A DNA stretch of 64,000 nucleotides from Streptomyces capitiformicae (GTDB lineage: Bacteria; Actinomycetota; Actinomycetes; Streptomycetales; Streptomycetaceae): contig NZ_CP022161.1 of assembly GCF_002214185.1 (NCBI RefSeq), forward strand, positions 10,847,957 to 10,911,956. Direction: 5' to 3'. Position 1 is the stretch's first letter, and each line of letters starts with the position of its first letter. The notes under the pieces were generated by a model. The model worked only from the letters and a program-made list of their open reading frames with translations. It did no database searches and was not told the DNA's origin. Positions 25,928-36,642 of the stretch are shown here, in pieces. The position numbers and the translations under genes are program-made.

Positions 25928-27214
25928 TCAGACCTCGTTGTCCTGGTTTTTGTCCACAGCGGGTGTTTCCGGGGGTCCCCAGATGGCTTCGGCGATCTTC
26001 TTGGCCACGTCCTTGAGCATGGCGTCCGGAACGTGGAGGTACCGGGCCCGCATGCTCGGGGAGGTACCCGGCTCCCATCCCATGATCTGATCGATGACGC
26101 GGGCCGGGACTCCGAGCAGCATGAGCACGGTGGCCGCGGTGTGCCGAGCATCGTGCAGCCGGGCCTTCCGGACCCCCGCGTCTTCCAGCAGGCGCTTCCA
26201 GTCGTGATAGTCCGTGTTCGGGCTCAAAGGGCCACCCAGCGGCTTGGTGAACACGTAGTCCGACTCGGTCCACAGGTCGCCGGCCGCCTTGCGCTCACGC
26301 TCCTGTGTCTCGGCGTGGGCACGGAGCATGGCGACCAGCGGGCCCGGCAGAGGCACGGCGCGGCGGCCCGCTCGGGACTTGGTGTTCTTGGTCTCGCGTC
26401 GCACCTGCACCTTGGCCGGGCAGTACCCCGCCTTCCGGCCGCACGGCGAGGCTTCCGGGCACCCGTGCTCGTACCGGGGGCGCAGACGGTTCCGGCGTAG
26501 CTTCAGGTACTCGTTGTCCAGGTCGACGTCAGACCAGCGCAGTCCGAGCGTTTCGCCCTGCCGCAGTCCGAGCGCCAGTGCCAGCATCCAACGGGCCGTG
26601 TTTCGGCGCTTGTTGGCTTCGAGTAGCAGGCACTGAACCTCCTCCACGGAGTAGGGCTCAACCTCTGATTCGTCCTCTTCCATCCGGGGTGGCTTGGCCA
26701 ACGCGGCAGCGTTCTTGGCCGCATAGCCACGCCGTACCGCCTCCCCGAGGGCAGTACGGGCGGTGCGGTGAGCCTGGTGAGCCGTACCGGCCTTGCGCGC
26801 CCCGTTCGCCTGCATACGGCGGTACAGGCTTTCCAGGTGTTCGGGCTGCAAGCGGTCAAGGCGGTGCTTGCCGACACCGGGCACCAGGTGGACGCGAACG
26901 GCGACTTCATAGCCGTCGTACGTGTTCTCGCTGACGGTCGGTTTGGCGATGTTCTCAACCCAGTGCAACAGCCACTTCTCAACCGTCCATGGCTTGCCCG
27001 GCTGTTGCGCCGAACCGGCATCGCGCTGCTTCTCCAGCTTCTTGACCTCTTCCACCAAGTCATCGCGCGTCTTGCGCGTGATGTGTCGGCGGTAGGGGTC
27101 CCCGTTGTCCTTGTAGCCCATCGGAACGCGCGCGTGCCAACGGCCGTCCGCCCCGAAGTAGATGGCGGATTCACCGTTGGCGCGGCGGGTGCCCTTCTTC
27201 TTTTTCTCTGCCAC
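25928..27214 (-). CDS. int: tyrosine-type site-specific integrase of an actinomycete integrative element (428 aa)
   Basis: GTG at 27214 is preferred (AGGAG eight bases upstream); an upstream GTG at 27250 lacks a good ribosome site. N-terminal arm-binding region with KKKKGTRRANGESAIY, SAM-like core-binding domain (WTVEKWLLHWVENIAKPTV), then the catalytic domain: Arg of LGLRQGETLGLRW, HDARHTAATVLM (HxxR), and the nucleophile Tyr in MRARYLHV. It catalyses integration and excision at a tRNA 3' end, here tRNA-Ser directly downstream. Resembles pSAM2-type integrases. Neighbours Xis and Rep are on the same strand. Confidence 0.92.
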   Translation of the reverse strand: MAEKKKKGTRRANGESAIYFGADGRWHARVPMGYKDNGDPYRRHITRKTRDDLVEEVKKLEKQRDAGSAQQPGKPWTVEKWLLHWVENIAKPTVSENTYDGYEVAVRVHLVPGVGKHRLDRLQPEHLESLYRRMQANGARKAGTAHQAHRTARTALGEAVRRGYAAKNAAALAKPPRMEEDESEVEPYSVEEVQCLLLEANKRRNTARWMLALALGLRQGETLGLRWSDVDLDNEYLKLRRNRLRPRYEHGCPEASPCGRKAGYCPAKVQVRRETKNTKSRAGRRAVPLPGPLVAMLRAHAETQERERKAAGDLWTESDYVFTKPLGGPLSPNTDYHDWKRLLEDAGVRKARLHDARHTAATVLMLLGVPARVIDQIMGWEPGTSPSMRARYLHVPDAMLKDVAKKIAEAIWGPPETPAVDKNQDNEV

Positions 27215-27296
27215 AGGCAGGCTCCTGATTCTTGATGTCGGGATGGGCACCGGGGCGGCGGGTTGTCCTTGTCCGGGAGCCGCCGCCCCGGTGTCG

Positions 27297-27524
27297 TCAA
27301 GCGGCGCGTTGGGCGGTGCGGAGACGGGTCACGTAGGCGGCCGGCGCATCGGCAGGGACTCGTCGGAGACGGCCGACGGGTACGGACTCCAGCTCTCCGG
27401 AGCGGATGAGCCCGTAGCACGTGGTCCGGCCGATGCGGAGGCGGCGGGCGGCCTCTTCGACGGTGAGGAGAACCAACGTGGAGTCTTCGTCGGTGGGTGC
27501 CGGGGCTCCGTGGTCGTTCAACAT
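27297..27524 (-). CDS. xis: excisionase-like helix-turn-helix protein (75 aa)
   Basis: ATG at 27524 with GGGAG five bases upstream. The core LLTVEEAARRLRIGRTTCYGLIRSGELESVPVGRLRRVP is the MerR/excisionase winged-helix fold in which helix-turn-helix is followed by a wing (split here by function, not by frame). Typical actinomycete integrative elements place this gene immediately before int; the gap is 82 bp. It should direct excision, and possibly control int. Confidence 0.85.
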   Translation of the reverse strand: MLNDHGAPAPTDEDSTLVLLTVEEAARRLRIGRTTCYGLIRSGELESVPVGRLRRVPADAPAAYVTRLRTAQRAA

Positions 27525-27561
27525 TCGCTCCCTTGGTGGGCAAGGTTCACGGGGAGTGCCG

Positions 27562-27818
27562 CCACAGAAACCACGAAATACACAGAAACCTGGGATCGCG
27601 GCTCTGACCTGCGGCGATACTGCGCGGTGGCCGCTGCCACAGAAATCGCCGAAGGTCCCACAGAAATAAGGAGGCAGGCCCGACGCGGCCGGGTCGGGCC
27701 TATTTCTGTGGCTTCTCTGCGAGTTTCTGTGGCAGGGGCGCCGTGCACCCCTGACATGACTGTCTACGCAGGTCAGGGGCACACAGCGGGTACTTCTGTG
27801 ATTCTGTGGTTTCTGTAG
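27562..27818. repeat. array of CCACAGAAA motifs in opposing orientation (origin- or operator-like)
   Basis: Forward copies at 27562-27570, 27581-27588 (CACAGAAA), 27637-27645 and 27658-27666; inverted copies TTTCTGTGG at 27703-27711 and 27724-27732, with further variants around 27793-27818. The two groups face each other across a short GC-rich dyad. The array fills the gap between xis and rep. Iteron-like origin, Xis-binding or repressor-binding sites are all possible. Confidence 0.75.
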
Positions 27819-27824
27819 ACGGGC

Positions 27825-28961
27825 TCAGGTGGTCGGGTCGGTCAGCCGGGGGTGTACCAGGTAGCGCGGCGAGGGCGGTCGGCCGCGTCCTCCGGTGCGG
27901 ACGATGGGTTGTGCCCGCACGTAACCGTGGTCTTCCAGCAGAGTCAGCGTCGGGTCCAAGTCCGCAGCGGTGGGGAACTCCGAGCGGGAGAGCTTGACCA
28001 TCAGGTCACGCTTACTGACCTCGGCCCACCGGTGGGTGCGCAGGGCTTCCAGGACGCTTTGAGCGCGCGCGGTGGTGTTGTCGGCTCCCATGACGTCGAA
28101 CGCAGCGAGGGCGTGGGCGGTGTAGTACTCCCCCAGCTCGATGGCCGCGCTCATGGTGTCTTCGGTGACCGGGTGGGCGTAGCCGTTGCCGCCGTGTTCG
28201 GCGAGGTGGAGCAGCGCGGCCATGCGGGCGGTCGCTCCCGCGAGTTTTCCGGCCCAATTGGAGATGTGGCCCAGCGTGCCGCCGCGTGCCTTGAGCTGTG
28301 GTTCGATGCGCTTCTGGTAGGTGATCAGGGCCGCGTCGGCTTCTGGGGTGAGTTGGATGACGGCCGGGTCGGTCCACTCCGCCAGGGACAGGGTGAGGTC
28401 GATGACCCGGGCGGTGTAGGTGGCGGCCGTCTCCTCCGGGACCGGGTCGGTGATGATCTCGCGGTCGCCGACCGTGGACACCGGCAGGGAGTATAGGAAG
28501 CGGGCCAGTAGTCCGCGTCCCTCGAACCCCTTCACCTTGCCGATGTCCCGCAGCACGTCCGGCTGTACGGCGAGGCCGATGGTCAGGGCGGGGGCGTCAA
28601 TGTACTCGCGGCGGGTCTGCCGGTTCACCCTCAGCCGATCCCCGGCATGCCCCTTCAGGAAGACTTCCATGTTGGGGGCCCCGGAGTAGCGTCCGGCGAT
28701 GATGTCGAAGATGCCGCCCTCCGCGCTCATCACCGACAGTCGGCCGCCCTGTTCTGCCATGAGCGAGGTGACTGTCTCGGGTGTGGAGTCGTCCGCCAAG
28801 AGCACCGGTTCGGCGGGGACGGTGAGCGTGTCGGCCGTCTGCGCGAGACCCACGGCTGTGGCCACCATGTCGTCCCGCTTGTCGCCGTCGGCGGACGCGG
28901 CTTTGGCGGCGGCCTTGTCTGCCGCTTCCTTGGCCAGTCTCGCCGTCAGTTCCGCTTCGAC
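27825..28961 (-). CDS. replication-associated protein, DUF3987/YfjI-like (5' end missing)
   Basis: About 378 residues to a true stop at 27825. It opens in a [18 protein letters not shown] charged stretch and contains features of the DUF3987 primase/helicase-associated family found on actinomycete integrative elements ([46 protein letters not shown]). The C-terminus is a winged-helix-like domain. The N-terminal part is absent because the block ends at the 83-bp PKS repeat; the frame runs into PKS code by chance, not as a natural fusion. Confidence 0.75.
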   Translation of the reverse strand, partial: VEAELTARLAKEAADKAAAKAASADGDKRDDMVATAVGLAQTADTLTVPAEPVLLADDSTPETVTSLMAEQGGRLSVMSAEGGIFDIIAGRYSGAPNMEVFLKGHAGDRLRVNRQTRREYIDAPALTIGLAVQPDVLRDIGKVKGFEGRGLLARFLYSLPVSTVGDREIITDPVPEETAATYTARVIDLTLSLAEWTDPAVIQLTPEADAALITYQKRIEPQLKARGGTLGHISNWAGKLAGATARMAALLHLAEHGGNGYAHPVTEDTMSAAIELGEYYTAHALAAFDVMGADNTTARAQSVLEALRTHRWAEVSKRDLMVKLSRSEFPTAADLDPTLTLLEDHGYVRAQPIVRTGGRGRPPSPRYLVHPRLTDPTT

Positions 28962-28962
28962 G

Positions 28963-31900
28963 ACGGCGTCGGGGGTGGTGTGGCCCAGGACGGTCGCGGC
29001 GTTAGAGCGCACCAGTCCGGTCAGCACACTGCGTGCCTCGTTCTGCCCAAGCCCCGCCAGCCGCTCCCGCAGACCACCACCGCCACCACCGGCGGCGATC
29101 GTCGCGGCCGCGGTGTCCGGCCCCCGCACCCCACGCCGCACCGAAGCCGGCACCAGCCCCTCCACCACCGGCGCCAGCTCACCCGCCACCGCCCGCGCAC
29201 GCAACACCGCAGCATTCCACCGCGCCGCCACCAGCACCGCCCGCTCCCTGACGGACAACGCCGCATCGAACAACGCCAGACCCTCCACCGCACCAAGCGG
29301 CACCATCCCCGACCGCGCGATCCGCTGCCGGTCCCCCACCCCCAGACCCGCCGTCATCGCCGACAGCGACTCCTGCTCCCACAACCCCCACGCCAACGAC
29401 AACCCCGGCAACCCCACCGACCGACGCCGCACCGCCACCGCATCCAGCACCGCATTCGCCGCCGCGTAATTCCCCTGCCCCGCAGAACCCACCACACCAG
29501 CCACCGACGAAAACATCACAAACGCAGACAACCCCATACCCGCAGTCAACTCATCCAACAACAAAGCCGACCGAGCCTTCGCCGCCAGAACCTCCTCCAC
29601 CTGCCCCCGCGACAACGACGACACCACACCATCACGCAGCACACCCGCCGCATGCACCACACCCGACAAACGCCGCCCCGCCAGAAGACCCGTCACAGCC
29701 TCCCGATCCGACACATCACAACCCACCACCTCCACCACCGCACCCAACCCCTCCAACTCCCCCACCAACCCCACAGCCCCCGGAGCCCCCAACCCCCGAC
29801 GACTCACCAACACCAAATCCCGCACCCCATGCACCACCACCAGATGCCGCGCCACCAAAGCACCCAACCCACCAGTCCCACCCGTCACCAACACCGGCCC
29901 CGAACCCCACACACCAGAAACAGAGACGGGCACAGAGTCGGAAACGGAGGCAGGCCCGGACCCGGGCACGGGCTCGGACACGGAGTCGGAGTCGGAGTCG
30001 GAGTCTGAGTCGGAGGCAGGCCCGGACCCGGGCACGGGCTCGGACACGGAGGCAGGTTCGGGTACCGCGACACGCACCAGCCGGGGAACCCTCAACCCGC
30101 CATCCCGCACCACGGCCTGGTCCTCACCCGACACCACCACACCCGGCAGCAGACCCCCCGCACCCACACCCCCATCAACATCCACCAGCGACAGACGCCC
30201 CGGATTCTCCAACTGCGCCGACCGCACCAGACCCCACAACGCAGCACCCCCCACATCCACCGACTCACCCACACCAGCAGCAACCGCACCCCGCGTCACC
30301 ACCACCAGACGCGAACCCTCCCAACCCCCATCACCCAGCCACGCCCCCAACACCTCCACCAACGACCACACACCATCAACCAACCCCGAAGCCGAGCCCT
30401 CCTCCGAGCCCGAGCCCGCGGGGCAGCACAACACCACCGTCAGCCCAGCACCGTCCCCCGTACTTTCAGGCCCCGACACCGCCCCCCACCCAGGCACCGC
30501 ATCCACCTCAACGCCAGCCGCCACCAACCCGGCCGCCACATCACGACTCACCGCGTCGTCACCCACCACAAGCCAGCGCCCCACCCCCGACACCGGCACC
30601 GGCGGCACCGCCAACGCCTCCCAGTCCACCCCGAACAGCGCCTCGTCCCGCACCACCGAACCAGCCCGGCCAACCTGCTCAGCACTCACCGCACGCAACG
30701 ACAACCGCTCCACCGAAACCACCGGCACACCAGCACCATCAACCGCCCACAACGACACCCCCTCACCACCCGCAACCCCACCCAACCGCACCCTCAACAC
30801 ACCCGAACCCACACCCCGCACCACCACACCCGACCACGAGAACGGCAACAAACTCACACCAACCGGAACACCCCCCACACCACCCACACCCACCGCATGC
30901 AACGCCCCGTCCAGCAACGCCGGATGCACCCCAAAACCAGACCCAGACCCAGACCCAGACCCAGACCCAGACCCGTCCGCACCCAACTCGACCTCAGCAA
31001 AAACCTCCTCCCCCCGACGCCACACACCCCTCAACCCACGAAACGCCGGCCCATACGCCAAACCCACCTCAGCCACACCCTCGTAAAACCCCTCAACCCC
31101 CACAACCTCCGCACCCACCGGAGGCCACACCCCCACCAACTCACCAAACCCAGACCCAGACACCCCAGACCCAGACACCTCAGGCCCGAACACATCAGAC
31201 CCGCCCGTCAGCACACCACTCACATGCCGCGTCCACACCTCCCCCTCCAACGCGTCCTCCCGCAACGAGAACACCCGCACATCCCACCGCTCACCACCAA
31301 CACCAGCCGAGTCAGCAACATCGGCAGAATCGGCAGCCCTCTCCACAACGACCTGCACCCGAACGCCCCCACGCTCCGGCAACACCAACGGAACCTCGAT
31401 CACCAGCTCCTCAACACGCCCACACCCCACCTGCTCCCCAGCCCGCACCACCAACTCCACAAACCCCGTGCCCGGAAACACCACAGCCCCATGCACCACG
31501 TGATCACCAAGCCACGGCTGCGCAGCAACCGAAAGCCGCCCCGACAGCAGAACCCGCCCGTCAACAGCCGACTCCACCACCGCGCCGAGCAACGGATGCC
31601 CGGCCTCACCCAGCCCGAAGTCAGCGGCAGCTCCCCTCACCCCTGTCACCGCAGCAGGCCAGAACCGCTCACGCTGGAAGGCGTAGGTGGGCAGGGGAAC
31701 CTGGCGAGGCGATACGCCGGGCAGTGTCTTCGTCCAGTCCACTGGGGTTCCCTGGACGAACAGTTCGGCCAGCGCACGCAGCGCGGTCGTCGTCTGGTCC
31801 TGCTCCCGCCGCTGCAACGGCACCACGGAGACCAGCCAGGGCACCAACGACACCCCCACCACCGGCGCGGAACCCTCCGCGTCCCCGGCCCGGCGCTTCG

Positions 31901-33287
31901 GTACGTCCGTGGGCGCCTGCTCCAGGATCACGTGCGCATTCGTGCCGCTCACGCCGAACGCGGAGACGCCGGCGCGGCGGGGGCGGCCGGTCTCGGGCCA
32001 TGGGCGGGGTTCGGTGAGGAGTTCCACCGCGCCCGCCTCCCAGCCGACCATGGGGGTCGGCTCGGACACATGCAGGGTCTTGGGCAACACCCCGTGGCGC
32101 ATGGCCTGGATCATCTTGATGACGCCGCCGACGCCGGCCGCCGCGACGGTGTGCCCGATGTTCGACTTCAGGGAGCCGAGGTAGAGGGGGCGGTCGTCGG
32201 GGCGGTGCTGACCATACGTAGCGAGCAGGGCCTCGGCCTCGATCGGATCCCCCAGCCGCGTGCCGGTGCCGTGCGCCTCCACGGCGTCGACGTCGGCGGG
32301 AGCGAGGCCGGCGTCGGTGAGGGCCTGGCGGATGACGCGTTCCTGGGAGGGGCCGTTGGGGGCGGTCAGGCCGTTGGAGGCGCCGTCCTGGTTGACGGCC
32401 GAGCCGCGGACGACGGCCAGGACACGGTGGCCGTTGCGGATCGCGTCGGACAGCTTCTCCACCAGCAGCAGACCGACCCCCTCCGACCACGAGGTGCCGT
32501 CCGCATCGGCCGAGAAGGACTTGATGCGTCCGTCGGGCGCCAGACCGCTCTGCCGGGAGAAGTCGACGAACCCGCCGGGCGTGGCCGTCACGGTCGCGCC
32601 GCCGGCCAGCGCCAGGTCCGATTCACCCGAGCGCACGGACCGGACCGCCAGGTGCAGCGCCACCAGTGAGGACGAGCAGGCCGTGTCGACGGACACCGCC
32701 GGCCCCTCCAGGCCGAAGGTGTAGGCGATGCGGCCGGAGGCGACGCTGCTGAGCTTGCTGGTGAGCAGGTACCCCTCGAACTCCGAGGGGCCTTCGAGGC
32801 CCAGATAGCTCTGCTCGATGACACCCGCGAAGACCCCGGTCCGGCTCCCGCGCAGTGAGTCCGGGGCGATGCCCGCCTGTTCGAAGGTCTCCCAGGCGGT
32901 TTCCAGCAGCAGCCGCTGCTGCGGGTCCATGGCGAGCGCCTCGCGCGGCGAGATCCCGAAGAAGGCCGCGTCGAACAGCGCCGCGTCGTGCAGGAACCCG
33001 CCTTCGCGGGTGTACGACGTGCCCGGCCGGTCCGCGTCGGGGTGGTAGAGCCGCTCCAGGTCCCAGCCGCGGTCGGTGGGGAAGCCCGAGATGGCGTCGG
33101 TGCCGTCAGCCACCAGCCGCCACAGCTCGTCCGGTGAGGACACCTCACCGGGGAAGCGGCAGGCCATGCCGACGATCGCCACCGGCTCGGACTCGGCCGC
33201 CTCCAGCTCGGCGACACGGCGGTTCGCCTTCTGCAGGTCGACGGTGACCCGCTTGAGGTACTCGACCAGTTTCTCTTCGTTGGACAT
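28963..33287 (-). CDS. type I PKS: docking - KS - (AT missing) - DH - KR - ACP start
   Basis: Start at 33287 ([14 protein letters not shown]), 38 bp after the stop of the preceding PKS gene. KS about 33190-31920 with DTACSSS, EAHGTGT and KSNIGHT. At 31827 the KS-AT linker (VSLVPWLVS) jumps straight to an AT C-terminal segment ([20 protein letters not shown]), so a whole AT of about 300 residues is missing. DH about 31630-30720: [10 protein letters not shown] and [10 protein letters not shown] are both intact. KR about 29900-29340 with [13 protein letters not shown] in place of LDD (B-type), SSVAGVVG and NYAAANAV. The ACP is interrupted at the 83-bp repeat and continues at 25809-25312. Linkers contain Ser-Asp and Gly-Ser repeats. 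Confidence 0.9.
29935..30060. repeat. Ser-Asp/Ser-Glu-Pro-Val-Pro linker repeats inside PKS
   Basis: The code for [11 protein letters not shown] occurs twice around a run of gactcg-type hexamers encoding [10 protein letters not shown], just before the KR. A second simple run (ccagac, encoding Gly-Ser) lies at about 30935-30970 in the DH. Both are disordered-linker expansions likely to vary by slippage. Confidence 0.8.
31827..31909. repeat. 83-bp KS-AT linker repeat at an AT-deletion join (partner 56266-56348, inverted)
   Basis: Exact over 83 bp with the end of another KS at 56266-56348, mismatched on both sides. Here it is followed (in reading direction) by AT C-terminal code; at 56349 it is followed by an unrelated secreted-protein gene. 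Confidence 0.9.
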
Positions 33288-33324
33288 CGCGTTCTTGACT
33301 CTCCTCGTGCGGGACGCGGTCGGC

Positions 33325-34668
33325 TCAGGAACGGCCGAGTTCGTGGTCGATGTAGCTGAAGAGCTCGTCCAGCGACGCCGCGGCGAGTTCCTCGCCCGCG
33401 TCGGCGGCACCGTCCGGCGTGGCCGTACCGCCCGCGGCGCCGCCCTTCTCCAGCCGGGACAACAGCGCCCGCAGCCGTGCGGTGACGTCCGACCGGCCGG
33501 GAGCATCCTCGGGGAGCGCGGACAGCAGCCCCTCCAGCTGATCCAGTTCGGCGAGTACGGCCGTGTGCGGCTCCGGGGCCGGCGGAGCCAGCCGACTGCC
33601 CAGATAGCCGGTGAGGTTCGCCGGGGTGGGGTGGTCGAAGACCAGGGCGGGCGGCAGTTTGAGGCCGGTGGCCGACTCGAGCCGGTTACGCAGTTCCACG
33701 GCGGTCAGCGAGTCGAAGCCCAGCTCCTGGAAGGCGCGGCCGGGCTCGATGCCCTCCGATTCGCTACGGCCGAGCACCGCCGCCACCTCGGTGCGTACCA
33801 GCGTGAGCAGCAGCTGCTCCTGCTCCACCGCGCTCGCCGCGGCCAGCCGCTCCGTGAGGCGGGCCGTCGGGCCGCCGCCCGGGGAACCGGCGGAGCGGGC
33901 GGTGCTTCGGCCCGTGGGGTCCGCCAGTGCGCGCAGCGGCGCCGGGACCTGGGACTGGGCACGGACGGCGGCCGGATCCAGCGGCAGGGCGACGAGCGTC
34001 GCCGGCCCGTCGGCCGTCGACCGGTCGAACACAGCCCGGCCGACGGTCTGCGAAACGGGACGGAACCCGTCGCGCGCCAGCCGGTCCAGATCGGCCCGGT
34101 CCAGGTCCGCGTTGAGGCCTCCGGTCTCCCACACGCCCCAGGCGATGGAGGTGGCGGGCAGTCCGTGGGCGCGGCGGTGGGAGGCGAGCGCATCGAGGAA
34201 CGCGTTGGCGGCGGCGTAGTTGGCCTGGCCCGGCGCCCCCAGGACGCCCACCGCGGACGAGAAGAGCACGAAGGCCGTCAACTCCCGGTCGCGGGTGAGC
34301 TCGTGCAGGTTCCAGGCCCCGTCGACCTTGGGACGCAGCACGGTCCGCAACCGGTCGGGGGTGAGCGCGGGCACGAGGCCGTTGTCGAGGACGCCCGCCG
34401 TGTGCACCACCGCGGTCAGCGGATGCTCGGCAGGGATCTTCGCGAGCACCTCGGCCAGGGCCTCGCGGTCGGCGACGTCGCAGGCGGCCAGGGACACCTC
34501 GGCGCCGAGCATCCGCAGCTCGTCCGCCAACTCCTCAGCCCCCTCGGTGCTTTCGCCGTCACGGGAGACCAAAAGCAGCCGGGCGATCCCGTGTTCCGTC
34601 ACGAGGTGTCGGGCGAACAGAGCGCCGAGGCTGCCGGTGCCTCCGGTGATGAGCACGGTGCCGTGGGG
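33325..34668 (-). CDS. type I PKS fragment: KR - ACP - C-terminal docking tail
   Basis: Opens with [19 protein letters not shown], ends at a true stop ([11 protein letters not shown]). KR has LDN in the LDD position (B-type), SSAVGVLG and [11 protein letters not shown] has [10 protein letters not shown]; the tail [17 protein letters not shown] ... [13 protein letters not shown] is a helical docking domain. The stop lies 38 bp before the next PKS start (33287). Upstream, the frame enters a GSA-repeat and then a dynamin-like GTPase; the KS-AT-DH part of this module is missing. Confidence 0.88.
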   Translation of the reverse strand, partial: PHGTVLITGGTGSLGALFARHLVTEHGIARLLLVSRDGESTEGAEELADELRMLGAEVSLAACDVADREALAEVLAKIPAEHPLTAVVHTAGVLDNGLVPALTPDRLRTVLRPKVDGAWNLHELTRDRELTAFVLFSSAVGVLGAPGQANYAAANAFLDALASHRRAHGLPATSIAWGVWETGGLNADLDRADLDRLARDGFRPVSQTVGRAVFDRSTADGPATLVALPLDPAAVRAQSQVPAPLRALADPTGRSTARSAGSPGGGPTARLTERLAAASAVEQEQLLLTLVRTEVAAVLGRSESEGIEPGRAFQELGFDSLTAVELRNRLESATGLKLPPALVFDHPTPANLTGYLGSRLAPPAPEPHTAVLAELDQLEGLLSALPEDAPGRSDVTARLRALLSRLEKGGAAGGTATPDGAADAGEELAAASLDELFSYIDHELGRS

Positions 34669-34670
34669 GT

Positions 34671-34752
34671 CGGCCGACCCGGCCGACCCGGCCGACCCGG
34701 CCGACCCGGCCGACCCGGCCGACCCGGCCGACCCGGCCGACCCGGCCGACCC
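34671..34752. repeat. nine 9-bp repeats (Gly-Ser-Ala) at the PKS/GTPase join
   Basis: cggccgacc repeated about nine times, 82 bp in all, without variation. It encodes (GSA)n and is the exact point where KR code gives way to GTPase code. A simple repeat of this length is a natural place for two contigs to be merged wrongly. Confidence 0.9.
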
Positions 34753-36636
34753 GACTGCGGGGGCGGGGCGTGGCTGTGGGGCGGTGGTGACTCGTTCCAC
34801 GCGGCTGCGCAGGCGGTCGAGTTCGCTCTGCAGGTTCCGGTACGTCTGCTGTCGGGCCAGTAGTTCGCCGCGCCGCCTGGTCAGCTCCGTCTTGGTCTGG
34901 CCGGACGCGGCCTGGAGCCTGCGGCCGGACTCGGCGAGGGATTCCTGCTGGGCCGCGAGCTGGGCGTTCAGCTCCGCGATCAGGGCCTGGGCGACATCCC
35001 CGTGGGCCTGGTTGAAGGACTCGGTGGCCAGCCTGCGGGTCTCGGCGATCTCCTGGGTGATCAGCTGTTGCAGCCGGGCGGCGCGTTCCCGCTCGGCGCG
35101 TTCGCGCAGGTCCTTGCGGTGGTTGCGGACCCCGTGGACGAAGCCCATCGTGCCCAGGCCCACCATGACGGCGACCCCGCTGAACGGTTCCACGAAGGCG
35201 ACGGCGGTGCCCGCGCCCACCGCCGCCATCCCGGTGGACCAGCTGGCCCGGAACTGGTCGAAGAACCGGGCGGGGCGCACATTGAGCGGCACGGTGGGCA
35301 CCGAGATGGCAGGGGTGAAGGGCGGCTTGGGAACCTCGGGCGAGGTGAGGTCGAGGCTGGTGCGCCGCGCGAAGTCCTCCATGATGGCCACCGCGGTGGC
35401 GGCCAGCTGCTCGTGGGCGGTGGTCAGCGCCTTGAGGATGTCCGAGGCGACCTGGCCGACCAGTTCGTCGGCGCCCGGGTCGGCTCCGTTGGTCACCGCC
35501 TCCTGGTAGGCGCGCAGCGCCGAGGTGAAGGCGTTCTGCAGTGCCGTACGCGCCGCCCGGGTGTCACGTTCGAAGCGCTGCCGCAGGTCCGTCCGCCACT
35601 CGGCGCTGCCGGTGGACAGCTGCTTGAGCCGGGCGGTGGTCTCGGCGACCTCGTCGCGGATCCGCCGCAGGGACTCGTCCGACTCCAGGGCCGCGAGTTC
35701 GTTGACCACGGGGGAGCCTGCCGTGGCGACGGCGTCGCCGAGGGCGTCCAGGGCCCGGCGCAGCTGGACCGCGCCGCTGGTCGTGGCGAGTCCCTCCCAC
35801 AGCGCGTGGTCCAGTTCGGCGAAGCCGGAGTCGGTGAGCAGCCGTTCGTCCGTGCGGTTCCGGAGCCACTTGTGTTTGCGGAAGGAGGAGACGGGGACGA
35901 CGACCAGCCGGTCGGCGGGCAGGCCGGTACGGGCGGCGATCTTCTCGCGGGCCCCGGCGACGACGGGCGCGGGATCGACGACCTTGTCGGTCTTGGTGAC
36001 CACCGTGATCACCACCTCGCACTTCTCCAACGCCTCACTGAGGAAGTCGAGTTCGTAGGTGGCGAGGGGTTCGATGGCGTCGCAGACGAAGACCAGGCCG
36101 TCGGCCCGTTCCAGGAAGGCGCGGGTGGCGGCGGTGTGCTCGGGGTTGACGCTGGCGACGCCGGGGGTGTCGATCAGGACCAGGCCGGTCTCGAGCTGGG
36201 GTACCGGGGCCTGGATCTCCACCAGTTGGACCCGTTTGTGGTTGCGAGGGTTGCCCTGTTCGGTGACGTACTCGGGCAGCTGGTCGAGAGCGATCTCCAC
36301 TGGGCGGGTGGCGCCGCCACCGCCTTCCGGGTCGCCGAGGTGCACGACGGCCAGCTCGCGCGGTCCCCAGGCGAGGGTGCACACGACACAGGTGGCCACG
36401 TCGACATCCACGGGGAACAGGCCGGGCCGTTCCACCAGGGCGTTGAGCAGCATGGACTTGCCCCGCTTGAACTCACCGCAGACCACGACATGGCAGGTGC
36501 CCCGCTCCAGCCGGGCCTTGGACTGGTCGAGCAACTCCCGTTGACGGGGCCCGAGTTCCTCAGCCAGTTGCTGGACGATTTTCGGGAAGGTGGCCAGCAC
36601 GTCCGTGCGTAGACGGCTGAAGACGTTGTCCGGCAT
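34750..36636 (-). CDS. dynamin-like GTPase (C-terminus replaced by PKS)
   Basis: ATG at 36636 with AGGTGA upstream; about 620 residues visible. GTPase motifs are complete: P-loop GEFKRGKS (residue about 55), DTPG (G3) and TKTD (G4). After the GTPase come long helical regions, a hydrophobic pair ([27 protein letters not shown], split between two short helices) that could insert into membrane, and a Gln/Arg-rich coiled coil ([16 protein letters not shown]). This is the layout of bacterial dynamin-like proteins that remodel or protect membranes. It follows its partner gene by 6 bp. The frame continues through a GSA repeat into a PKS KR; I judge that an artefact, and the native end is unknown but may be near. 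Confidence 0.85.
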
Positions 36637-36642
36637 GGTGGT

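Noticed and set aside
27562..27818. CRISPR array
   Set aside because: Motifs are only 8-9 bp, irregularly spaced and in both orientations; there are no spacers of constant size and no cas genes in the window.
31827..31909. Trans-AT polyketide synthase
   Set aside because: Other modules carry cis ATs (22.6-23.5 and 60.6-61.5 kb), and an AT tail remains at the site; collapse of a repeat explains it better.
27825..33506. Natural fusion of a PKS with a replication protein (1893-codon frame)
   Set aside because: The join is the 83-bp repeat; the PKS continues correctly at 25809 and the Rep part lacks its N-terminus. The shared frame is coincidence.
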